Below the pieces are notes generated by a model. The model had not been told where the DNA came from. It worked only from the letters and a program-made list of their open reading frames with translations, and did no database searches. Source: Parasegetibacter sp. NRK P23 (lineage in GTDB: Bacteria > Bacteroidota > Bacteroidia > Chitinophagales > Chitinophagaceae). From it: a DNA stretch of 64,000 nt. Below, piece by piece: positions 17,153 to 25,394 of the stretch (within the stretch, counting starts at the first letter, position 1; the number at the start of each line of letters is the position of its first letter). The stretch spans positions 3,015,784 through 3,079,783 of the forward strand of contig NZ_JAMDLG010000001.1 in assembly GCF_023721715.1 (NCBI RefSeq). The letters run 5' to 3'. The position numbers and the translations under genes were made by a program.

Positions 17153-19087
17153 CTACTTATCGGTCCGGAACGGAGCTGCGGGCAGGCCTTCTTTATTTAT
17201 GAGCGAAGGGTTTACGGGATTATCGGCCCAGGCGTAACGCACATACTTCGGTTCTTTTATCTCAGGACTCCAAACCACTACTTCTTCACCTTCAATCCGG
17301 GCTTTGGCCCAAACGAATTTTTTATCTGCCCCCGCGATCGCGAATTCAGCGGGCGCTTCTCCATCGCTGGTGGTTAACCCACTACCGGTATGGTTAAAAC
17401 CAATCCTGATTTTATCTCCTTCTATACGGGCCGAACGGAACATGGGACCGGAATACACCAGTTCTTTTCCGTAGGCGATTTTTTCGGCGGCAAGCGCGAG
17501 TCTTTCACCTACATCCTTTTTATTATCGGGATGAATATCGTTCCATTCACCCAGGTCGATGGCCACGGCCATGCCCGTATTGGGCAATTCCAACGCATTG
17601 GTCTGCGCTTCGCGCATCGATGCCCAGTTGCTCTCCGAAGGCAGGTAATTGTACTCCATGTACCCGGGCAACTGCACATAGAGGAACGGCAATGTGGTAT
17701 CGTTCCTTTGTACGCGCCAGTCTTTTATAATGGCTTTCTGCCACTTTGCATACATGGCGGGCTGACCACTGTCGCTCTCGCCCTGGTACCAGCAAATCCC
17801 CTTGATGGTATAAGGAACGGTGGGCGCCACCATGGCATTGTACAAGGCCGAAGGCTGGTTCTGCGCATTCACGCCTCCGCCGCCGAATCCGCCTTGTGAG
17901 GGTCTGAAAACCGCGCCTACCTTATATTGCCAATAACCATACAATGGAATGGTATCGGTGCCTGAAAAAATACAGTAAGGCTTATCCGGCACAAATCCGC
18001 CTTTCCCGCCATTATTGGTCACACGTACCACAAACAGGTTCCTGCCTTCCTTTAAAACACCAGCGGGCACCGAATACCTTCGCTGCGGATATTGGTAACC
18101 GGTACTTCCTACACGGGTCCCGTTAATGTACAATTCGTCGGCATCCACAATTCTTCCCAGGAACACTTTCGCGGCCTTGCCCGTCATTGACGCGGGTATA
18201 TCAATTTCCTTCCTGTACCATACGATCCCATTGAGGTCGCGCACCCCCTGGTCTTCCCAATAACCCGGCACGGCAATGTTGCGCCAGCCTTTTGGTGCAT
18301 ACGCGGGCTCGAACCATTTCAGGCTTCCTGTCATACCCGCATCTTCGGGTGGCAGCGTATTATTTCTGTTTTCAGGTACACGACGGCGTGACCTGTTCAA
18401 TGCGGCCGTATCCCTGTTTCGGGCGATTGCCTCCACTGCGGAAGGAAATTCTTTTAATCCTTCTTCACTTATCCATGCCTGTATCGGCGTTCCGCCTACG
18501 CTGGCATTAATAATACCTACTGGTATCTGATGTGCTTCATGTAATTTTTTCGCGAAGAAAAAAGCCACTGCTGAAAATGGCCGTACCGCCTCTCCCACAG
18601 CAGGCACCCAATATCCTTCGGGTAAATCTTTTTCTGGTTGTCGCATATTCGTCAGCGTGGGTATCCAGAACTGCCGGATCATGGGATAATTGGCTGTAGC
18701 GATGTCCTGCGCATAAGTTACATCGTGGATGTTGAGTTGATGTACCATATTGGATTGTCCGCTGCACAACCATACATCACCGAAAAGAATTTCCTTCAAC
18801 CGGATGGTATTCTTTCCACGGATCTCCATATTATAAGGACCACCGGCTTTTACGGGCGGCAATGTAACGGACCAGTTTCCACCCTTGTCCGCACGGGCGC
18901 GGTATTGCTTTCCATTAAAACGAACGGTTACGTTTTCATTCGCGGCGGCCCAGCCCCAGATGTTTACGGGCTTATCGCGCTGAAGGATCATGCTATCCCG
19001 TACAAGGGCTGGTAATTTCACCTGCGCATACGCTATACCCTGGAGCAAACAAAGCGCCGTTATATAGGCAAACAATCTTTTCATCAC
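17153..19087 (-). CDS. Sialate O-acetylesterase-type SGNH esterase, probable acetylxylan esterase
   Basis: A 644-residue exported esterase (signal peptide MMKRLFAYITALCLLQGIAYA). The nucleophile Ser lies in WLCSGQSNM (about residue 116) and a second conserved block is ICWYQGESDSG, both diagnostic of the sialate O-acetylesterase (SASA) family. An inserted galactose-binding-like beta domain lies around residues 260-370 (GYWEDQGVRDLNGIVWYRKE). Database names refer to sialic acid, but in this operon, with xylanase and glucuronidases, removal of acetyl groups from xylan is the more likely task. It starts 3 bp after the GH3 stop and is the last gene of the operon. The SGNH family is certain; substrate is inferred. 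Confidence 0.85.
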   Translation of the reverse strand: MMKRLFAYITALCLLQGIAYAQVKLPALVRDSMILQRDKPVNIWGWAAANENVTVRFNGKQYRARADKGGNWSVTLPPVKAGGPYNMEIRGKNTIRLKEILFGDVWLCSGQSNMVHQLNIHDVTYAQDIATANYPMIRQFWIPTLTNMRQPEKDLPEGYWVPAVGEAVRPFSAVAFFFAKKLHEAHQIPVGIINASVGGTPIQAWISEEGLKEFPSAVEAIARNRDTAALNRSRRRVPENRNNTLPPEDAGMTGSLKWFEPAYAPKGWRNIAVPGYWEDQGVRDLNGIVWYRKEIDIPASMTGKAAKVFLGRIVDADELYINGTRVGSTGYQYPQRRYSVPAGVLKEGRNLFVVRVTNNGGKGGFVPDKPYCIFSGTDTIPLYGYWQYKVGAVFRPSQGGFGGGGVNAQNQPSALYNAMVAPTVPYTIKGICWYQGESDSGQPAMYAKWQKAIIKDWRVQRNDTTLPFLYVQLPGYMEYNYLPSESNWASMREAQTNALELPNTGMAVAIDLGEWNDIHPDNKKDVGERLALAAEKIAYGKELVYSGPMFRSARIEGDKIRIGFNHTGSGLTTSDGEAPAEFAIAGADKKFVWAKARIEGEEVVVWSPEIKEPKYVRYAWADNPVNPSLINKEGLPAAPFRTDK

Positions 19088-19090
19088 CTT

Positions 19091-21706
19091 TTATTGAATG
19101 GATACGATGCCTGACACCACATTCCCCGAACCGGCTCTTTCTCCCGGCTGGCCACCGCCAACGCTCACCTGTACTTTTCCGGAAGGAATATAACGGGAAC
19201 CATCAGCTTCTTTTACGAGCGATAGGTCATCCGCCTTCAGTGTAAAATCAAATGTGGCCGTTTCCCCGGCTTTCAGGAACACCCGTTTGAAGCCTTTCAA
19301 CGCGCGGATCGGGGCTTTCCCTTTCACGCCCTGGTGTGCTACATACAGTTGAATTACTTCTTCGCCATCCCTGCTCCCCGTATTGGTGAGGGTAACGGTA
19401 ACGGGCAACTCTTTTCCGGAAGAAATTCCTGAAGGAAGTTTAAGATCAGCATATTTAAAATTAGTATAGCTCAACCCGTATCCGAAAGGATAAAGCGCTT
19501 TGCCTTTGAAGTAGCGGTAGGTTCTGCCGTTCATGGTATAATCGCTGAAACCGGGAATATCTTTATCACTGGCATAGAAAGTAACGGGTAATCTTCCCGC
19601 GGGGTTATAGTCGCCGAAGAGCACGTCAGCAATCGCCGTTCCGGCGCTTTGTCCGCCGTACCAGGCATTTACGATAGCGGGAACATTCTTGTCTTCCCAT
19701 GGAATAGCGATCGCGCTGCCCGTCATCATCACGAATACCAGGGGCTTTCCTGTTGCTTTCAGGGCTTTCAGCAATTCCGTTTGCACAACCGGCAATTGAA
19801 TGGTGGTTCTGTCTCCGCCATCAAAACCGGGATCATTCACGGGCATTTCCTCTCCTTCCAGTTGGGGAGAAATACCTCCGGCGAAGATAATCACATCTGC
19901 CTGTGCCAGTCTTGCGGCCAACGCTTTGTGATCGGTCTTTTTAAAGTTACCCGTACGCAGCGAAACATTCGCCTGATCGTCTCCCTGCCAGTATTCCAAA
20001 GTAATTTTATAAGAAGAATCTTTTTTCGCATCCAAAGCATAGGTGCGGGCGCCCCAGCGGTTTCTCGTCCAGGCATCGATTACTTTTTTACCGTTCACGA
20101 AAAGCCGGTAACCATCGTCCGCATTCACTTCCAGATTAATCTTACCCGTTTGTGCAGGTTTGAAAACAGCATTGAAACGGGCGGAAAAATTGGTGGCCGT
20201 GAGTCCATTGCCAATAATATCGCCTCTTTGCCAGGTGAGGTCCAGCGTTGGTTCCACCCTGGTGAAAACAGGATTACCTTCCAGTTCACGTCCGGCGAAG
20301 TACTCAGCCTGGAAACCGGATGCGTTGTTGTACGTGAATTGTTTGGAAAGATCGCTGTAGGCCAATAAGGTATCATTGGTGAAGTTCACGCCCTTTTCAT
20401 AGATCACTTCCACACCAGGACCCAGTTTTTCCTTTATCCCATCCAGCACCGTCACGATGCGCGAAGGAACACCATTGTAGTTGCCGAGCACGGAGATGCG
20501 GTTGTCGGCATTGGGACCAACAACAGCCACTTTTTTAATGTTCTTTTGGAGGGGAAGGGTTTGTTTATCGTTCTTCAGCAATACGACGGACTGCTGCGCC
20601 ATCTTGAGCGCGTGTGCCTGGTGCGGCGCGCTTTCCAGCACGGAAGAAGGCGTTTGCGCGTATTTCACCATAGACACCGGATCGAACATACCCAGCTTAT
20701 ACCTTACAGTGAATAGTCTTTTCAGAGAAACATCCAGTTGCGCTTCAGTAATCAGTCCTTTCTGAACGGCATCTTTCAAGGTATAATACACGGTTTGCCC
20801 GCATTCGATATCAGTCCCGTGCAGTACAGCGTCTACCGCGGCAGAGGTAGCATCTGGATGAGTTTTATGGTATTTGAAAAAATCATCAATCGCCCAGCAG
20901 TCGGAGGTTACATAACCATTGAACTTCCACTGGTTGCGGAGAATATCGTTCATCAGCAGGTCGTTGCCGCAGCAGGGCTGTTTGTTCACCGCGTTGTAGG
21001 CGCACATCACGCCCACCACATTCGCATCCACGATCAGTTCTTTGAACGCGGGCAGGTAGGTATCCCAGAGGTCGTAGGTGGTGGGGTTAAAATTATCGGA
21101 GTGGCGGGAAGGCTCCGGTCCGCTGTGCACGGCAAAATGTTTGGCGCAGGCGGCGGCTTTCAGGTATTTATCATCTTCCCCCTGCAGGCCCCGTACAAAT
21201 GCGCGGCCAAGCATCGCCGTTAGAAACGGATCTTCACCGTAGGTTTCCTGTCCTCTTCCCCAGCGGGGATCACGGAATATATTGATGTTCGGGGTCCAGT
21301 AGGTGAGTCCCAGGTACCTTTCTTTTGTTCTCCCGGATTCAATCGCTTTGTTGTGAATGGCCCTTCCTTCCAGCGCGGAGTAATCGGCCATGCGGTAAAG
21401 CGAATTGGTATCCCAGGTAGCAGCCATCGCGATGGCTTGCGGAAACACCGTGGTACGGTAAGGCGTTCTGGCCACCCCGTGCAACACTTCGTTCCACCAG
21501 TCGTAAGCAGGTATCCCTAACCGTGGTACAGCCGGTGTGGCGTTCAGCATCTGGGCCACTTTTTCTTCCAGCGTTAACCTGCTCACCACATCGTTCACCC
21601 GTTGCTCAATGGGCAGGGATGGGTTCCACATGGGATATTGTTTCCACTCCTGAGCCAATAGCCGGGCGGAAACGAACAGCAGGAAAAGAAAGCATAGCTT
21701 TTTCAT
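19091..21706 (-). CDS. GH3 beta-glucosidase/beta-xylosidase with PA14 insert
   Basis: An 871-residue exported glycoside hydrolase (signal peptide ending LLAQ). The GH3 N-terminal TIM barrel carries KHFAVHSGPEPSRH and the nucleophile region GYVTSDCWAIDDF with Asp269. The C-terminal GH3 domain is interrupted by a PA14 carbohydrate-binding domain (about residues 455-600, VNADDGYRLFVNGKKVIDAW), and a fibronectin-III-like domain closes the protein. This layout is usual for plant-polysaccharide GH3 enzymes including xylan 1,4-beta-xylosidases. It removes non-reducing-end xylose (or glucose) from oligosaccharides; the operon favours xylose. It lies 24 bp after GH43 and 3 bp before the esterase gene. 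Confidence 0.9.
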   Translation of the reverse strand: MKKLCFLFLLFVSARLLAQEWKQYPMWNPSLPIEQRVNDVVSRLTLEEKVAQMLNATPAVPRLGIPAYDWWNEVLHGVARTPYRTTVFPQAIAMAATWDTNSLYRMADYSALEGRAIHNKAIESGRTKERYLGLTYWTPNINIFRDPRWGRGQETYGEDPFLTAMLGRAFVRGLQGEDDKYLKAAACAKHFAVHSGPEPSRHSDNFNPTTYDLWDTYLPAFKELIVDANVVGVMCAYNAVNKQPCCGNDLLMNDILRNQWKFNGYVTSDCWAIDDFFKYHKTHPDATSAAVDAVLHGTDIECGQTVYYTLKDAVQKGLITEAQLDVSLKRLFTVRYKLGMFDPVSMVKYAQTPSSVLESAPHQAHALKMAQQSVVLLKNDKQTLPLQKNIKKVAVVGPNADNRISVLGNYNGVPSRIVTVLDGIKEKLGPGVEVIYEKGVNFTNDTLLAYSDLSKQFTYNNASGFQAEYFAGRELEGNPVFTRVEPTLDLTWQRGDIIGNGLTATNFSARFNAVFKPAQTGKINLEVNADDGYRLFVNGKKVIDAWTRNRWGARTYALDAKKDSSYKITLEYWQGDDQANVSLRTGNFKKTDHKALAARLAQADVIIFAGGISPQLEGEEMPVNDPGFDGGDRTTIQLPVVQTELLKALKATGKPLVFVMMTGSAIAIPWEDKNVPAIVNAWYGGQSAGTAIADVLFGDYNPAGRLPVTFYASDKDIPGFSDYTMNGRTYRYFKGKALYPFGYGLSYTNFKYADLKLPSGISSGKELPVTVTLTNTGSRDGEEVIQLYVAHQGVKGKAPIRALKGFKRVFLKAGETATFDFTLKADDLSLVKEADGSRYIPSGKVQVSVGGGQPGERAGSGNVVSGIVSIQ

Positions 21707-21730
21707 GATGGCAAAATTTTAGCAACACCT

Positions 21731-22750
21731 TTACCAGATGTATGGATCGATGGTTTTAATGTGTCCGTCTTCCAGGTGCACCAGCTCCGTCATTTTGATG
21801 GAACGCAGGTGGGTTATCCCTTTCGACAAACTGGAATCGTGGTAGAAAAGATACCATTTATCGTTGAATTGACAGATGGAATGGTGGCTGGTCCAGCCCA
21901 CCACCGGGTTCAGTATTCTACCTCCGTAAGTAAACGGTCCGTAGGGATTATCGCCGATGGCATAACAGAGAAAATGCGTATCCCCTGTTGAATAGGAGAA
22001 ATAATATTTACCGTTGTGCTTGTGCAACCAGCTTGCTTCGAAGAAGCGGCGTTCGTTGTCGCCCGCCAGCAGCGGATTGCCGTTCTCATCCAATATCTTT
22101 ATTTCCCGCACTTCTTCCGCAAACTGAAGCATATCTTCTGAAAGCTTTGCCACCAGCGGACCTAAAGCCGGTTCGTCAGCAGAAGGCTCTTCGTGCTTTA
22201 CATCATATTGGTTGTTCCTATAGGATTGTAACTGCCCGCCCCATAGTCCGCCAAAATACATGTACGCCTCCCCGTTATCTTCCACAAAAACCGCGGGGTC
22301 TATCGAATAACTGTTTTGGATGGGTTCCGGTTCTGCGACGAATGGCCCGGCGGGATCCGTTCCAACCGCCACTCCGATCTGGAAAATACCATCCGCTTTT
22401 TTGGCGGGGAAATAGAGGTAATACTTACCGTTTTTGTACGCCGCGTCGGGCGCCCACATTTGCTTTTCAGCCCAGGGCACATCTTTTACATGCAGGGCCA
22501 CGCCATGGTCCTTCACTTCGCCACCGGGCGCATCCATCGAAAACACATGGTAATCTTCCATGGCGAAATGACTACCCAGGTCGTCAAATGGAATACCTGC
22601 TTCCACATCGTGCGAAGGATAGATGTAAATTTTTCCGTTGAACACATGCGCGGAGGGATCCGCGGTGTACAAATGCGTTACAAGGGGTTTTGAAATCGCT
22701 TTTTTATCCAGTTCATCAAAATCAATATGGTCTATCGGATCCTCAGGCAT
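21731..22750 (-). CDS. GH43 family glycosidase (beta-xylosidase / alpha-L-arabinofuranosidase type), no signal peptide
   Basis: A 339-residue five-bladed beta-propeller enzyme. The GH43 catalytic triad is visible: general base Asp31 (TADPSAHVF), pKa-modulating Asp151 (SIDPAVF) and general acid Glu238 (FFEASWLHK). There is no export signal, so it should act in the cytoplasm on short oligosaccharides brought in by the neighbouring GPH transporter, whose gene ends 26 bp upstream. Members of the family cleave beta-1,4-xylosides or alpha-L-arabinofuranosides; the choice cannot be made from sequence alone. It is in the middle of the xylan operon, 24 bp before GH3. Confidence 0.9.
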   Translation of the reverse strand: MPEDPIDHIDFDELDKKAISKPLVTHLYTADPSAHVFNGKIYIYPSHDVEAGIPFDDLGSHFAMEDYHVFSMDAPGGEVKDHGVALHVKDVPWAEKQMWAPDAAYKNGKYYLYFPAKKADGIFQIGVAVGTDPAGPFVAEPEPIQNSYSIDPAVFVEDNGEAYMYFGGLWGGQLQSYRNNQYDVKHEEPSADEPALGPLVAKLSEDMLQFAEEVREIKILDENGNPLLAGDNERRFFEASWLHKHNGKYYFSYSTGDTHFLCYAIGDNPYGPFTYGGRILNPVVGWTSHHSICQFNDKWYLFYHDSSLSKGITHLRSIKMTELVHLEDGHIKTIDPYIW

Positions 22751-22776
22751 GGTAAATTCGTTTAAAGTTATAGCGA

Positions 22777-24243
22777 TCAGGCGCGACGCAGTTTCAGTTC
22801 GGCCTCTATCTGTATTTCAGTTTTCTTATCGATCTTATAGAAAAAGAGCAGGCAGGCTCCCGCGATGAATACAGCGCCGGGAATAACACTCACCAGCATT
22901 TTGATACCGTTCAACGCCTCGGGCGTTTGCTGCACGGCATCGGCGTTGTAACCAAAGATGCTGAGCAACCACGCGGAGATGGCACCGCCCAGGCTAAGTC
23001 CCACTTTCAACCCGAAGATCATCGCGGAGAAGATAATGGCCGTGGCGCGCCTGTTGTTCTTCCACTCACTGAAATCGGCCACATCCGCGATCATCGCCCA
23101 CAACAGGGGAATGGTAATGCCGTAAATGAACCCGTGGATGGCGAGCAGTACCACCATACCCCATACACTGGCGGTAGAAAGCGTTACAATCGCCATCAGG
23201 CAGAGTGCCGAAAGTGTGAGGAACCAGCCAAACACATTGCGTTTGCCATATTTATCCGCCAGCGGTTTGGAAAGAAATATCCCCAGGATCATCGCGATGG
23301 TACTGGCCGCGTTGGCGATGCTGGACGTGGCATACGGCGCACTGTCCGCCTTGCGGAACTCCATGAAAGCGGCTTCTCCGAAGGTGTTCGACAAACTATC
23401 CAGGAATCCGCCGAAACCAATCTGTTGCAGGAAAGCAGTCTGACTGGCCTCGGAGAGGTAATATTTGAAGAAATAGATGTTCATGCCACCTTTCAGCGCC
23501 AACGTGATGAACACCAGCACGGTGAGCGTGAGCATAATGAGCCAGGGACGGTTCTTCACCAGATCCGTCAGGTCCTGCCGCAAAGGCGTTTTCTGCTCCT
23601 TCGGCGGCGTGATGCGTTCCTTTGTGGTGAAGAAGGTGATCAGGAAACAGATCACCCCAACTATGGAGAAAACGAGCATTACTTTTTCGAAGCCGGCGGC
23701 CTTATCGCCTTTCCCGATGGAAATGGCCAGGGGCAACAACAATACCTGGATGATGAACTGCGCCACCATTACAGACACGAACCGGTAAGAAGAAAGACTG
23801 TTCCTTTCTTTCATATCGCCCGTCATTACGCCACTGAGTGCGGAGTAAGGAAGGTTGTTCGCGGAATAGATCACCACGAGCAGCAAGTAAGTGATGAATG
23901 CGTAGATCACTTTTCCGCTTTCGCTGAAATCCGGTGTGGAGAAAGCGAGCAGGGCGATCACCCCGAACGGGACGGATGTCCACAGAATCCAGGGACGGAA
24001 CTTACCCCAGCGGGTATTGGTACGGTCGGCGATGGCGCCCATTACCAGGTTGAACACGGCGCCAACGATACCGCCTACCAGCATCACCAAACTGGCGCTG
24101 GAAGCGGGTATTTTATAGATATCCGTGTAAAAGAAAGCCAGGAAGGCCATCAGGGTCTGAAAGATCAGGTTGGCGGCAAGATCGCCGAGGCTGTAGCCTA
24201 TTTTCTCTCCAACGGTCAGTTTGTGCGGGGCGGTAGTACTCAT
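22777..24243 (-). CDS. GPH-type MFS sugar:cation symporter (xyloside/oligosaccharide transporter)
   Basis: A 488-residue inner-membrane transporter of the glycoside-pentoside-hexuronide family. From the ATG at 24243 it starts MSTTAPHKLTVGEKIGYSLG, with the family's N-terminal KIGYSLGDLAANL; RTNTRWGKFRPWIL is the conserved loop between helices 2 and 3. About 12 transmembrane segments follow. An upstream in-frame start at 24369 would overlap GH10 and add a hydrophilic tail, so it is rejected. Related proteins (XynP, XynB types) take up xylobiose or xylosides with Na+ or H+. It lies 22 bp after GH10 and 26 bp before cytoplasmic GH43, which fits uptake then intracellular hydrolysis. Confidence 0.9.
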   Translation of the reverse strand: MSTTAPHKLTVGEKIGYSLGDLAANLIFQTLMAFLAFFYTDIYKIPASSASLVMLVGGIVGAVFNLVMGAIADRTNTRWGKFRPWILWTSVPFGVIALLAFSTPDFSESGKVIYAFITYLLLVVIYSANNLPYSALSGVMTGDMKERNSLSSYRFVSVMVAQFIIQVLLLPLAISIGKGDKAAGFEKVMLVFSIVGVICFLITFFTTKERITPPKEQKTPLRQDLTDLVKNRPWLIMLTLTVLVFITLALKGGMNIYFFKYYLSEASQTAFLQQIGFGGFLDSLSNTFGEAAFMEFRKADSAPYATSSIANAASTIAMILGIFLSKPLADKYGKRNVFGWFLTLSALCLMAIVTLSTASVWGMVVLLAIHGFIYGITIPLLWAMIADVADFSEWKNNRRATAIIFSAMIFGLKVGLSLGGAISAWLLSIFGYNADAVQQTPEALNGIKMLVSVIPGAVFIAGACLLFFYKIDKKTEIQIEAELKLRRA

Positions 24244-24265
24244 AAATAGCGTATATCGGTATGTC

Positions 24266-25390
24266 TTATTTGCGCTTGGTGGCCACCACTTTGTAGAAAG
24301 CGGGTTTGGGTTCATAGTTCCTGTCGAACAACAGGGGGTAATTCGTACGTCCCCTAACCGGCCAGCCATTCAGCCAGCTATCGCCATCCGTAACGCCCCA
24401 GAAAGTTACGCGGGAAATTTTATCCTTGTGCTTTAAAAACAATTCGAACAGTTGTTGGTAATCTTTGGCCAGTTGTTGTTGCACACTATCGGGCAGGCCA
24501 TCTTTATAAGGATTCAACCCGGGATTGTCCTGCATGCGCTGGTTCACATCCGCGCCCTGGAAATTACGGGGCAGTACTTCGATATCAAGTTCCGTGAACG
24601 CTACTTTGATGCCGAGCGCGGCATATTGTTCAATACTTTCTTCGATGTGCTGAAAGGGTACCCTGCCTACGTGCCAATGCCCCTGGATCCCCACACCGTC
24701 TATCTTCACACCGGCATCCTGCACTTTTTTGATGAGGGCGATACATCCCGCTCTTTTGGCAGGCTGCTCGTTGTTGTAATCGTTGTAGTACAGCTGCGCC
24801 TGCGGATCCGCGGCGGCTGCCAGCCTGAAGGCTTCGGTCACGAAGTCAGGGCCAAGTTTTTGGAGAAAGGGCGATCTTCTCATGGTGCCGTCTTCGTTCA
24901 ATGCTTCGTTCACCACATCCCATGACTGCACTTTTCCCTTATACCTTCCGGCCACCGTTTTGATGTGTTCATTGAAGAAGGTACGGAACGAATCCACCGA
25001 CTGCATCCTTCTTGCAAAAGCGGGCATCTGGCTGTGCCAGATCAATGTATGCGCATTGATGCTGATGTTGTTCTTTTTTCCATATTCCACCAACTTGTCG
25101 GGCATATCAAAATCGTACCTGCCCCATTCCGGGTGAATGTGTTCCGCCTTCATGATATTTTCCGGCGTAGCGGCGTTGAACTGCTTAGGGATCAGCACGG
25201 CGGCTTTCTGATCACGCTCCTGTATATGCGCCACATTGAGGGCGGTACCGATCAGGAAGTCGTTTTTAAACGCGTCCTTCAGCGAGGGTATCTGCTGCGC
25301 GGGCACCTGCTTTGAGGGAGCCACGCAGCCCGTCACCAGCAGCAGGGCTGCCGCAAGTGTTTTGGGAGAGCAAAATAATTTGTAGCGCAT
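24266..25390 (-). CDS. GH10 endo-1,4-beta-xylanase, lipoprotein
   Basis: A 374-residue GH10 enzyme. From the ATG at 25390 the N-terminus is a lipoprotein signal with lipobox LLVTGC (Cys22). The general acid/base is Glu162 (WDVVNEALNEDG) and the nucleophile Glu267 (FTELDIEVLP); substrate-binding blocks HTLIWHSQMP and WGVTDGDSW are also present. Length is that of a single catalytic domain without binding modules. Being a lipoprotein it is probably outer-membrane or periplasm anchored, cutting xylan or glucuronoxylan oligosaccharides. It lies only 4 bp after GH115. An upstream start at 25495 would overlap GH115 and hide the signal, so it is rejected. Confidence 0.95.
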   Translation of the reverse strand: MRYKLFCSPKTLAAALLLVTGCVAPSKQVPAQQIPSLKDAFKNDFLIGTALNVAHIQERDQKAAVLIPKQFNAATPENIMKAEHIHPEWGRYDFDMPDKLVEYGKKNNISINAHTLIWHSQMPAFARRMQSVDSFRTFFNEHIKTVAGRYKGKVQSWDVVNEALNEDGTMRRSPFLQKLGPDFVTEAFRLAAAADPQAQLYYNDYNNEQPAKRAGCIALIKKVQDAGVKIDGVGIQGHWHVGRVPFQHIEESIEQYAALGIKVAFTELDIEVLPRNFQGADVNQRMQDNPGLNPYKDGLPDSVQQQLAKDYQQLFELFLKHKDKISRVTFWGVTDGDSWLNGWPVRGRTNYPLLFDRNYEPKPAFYKVVATKRK

Positions 25391-25394
25391 CTGA

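Noticed and set aside
17153-19087. Reading the SGNH esterase as a sialic-acid enzyme
   Set aside because: No sialidase, sialate lyase or sialic acid transporter is present; the operon is for xylan.
22927-24249. Plus-strand open frame of 440 codons
   Set aside because: It is fully antisense to the GPH transporter gene; its composition (many His, Gln, Glu) is what the complement of a membrane-protein gene gives.
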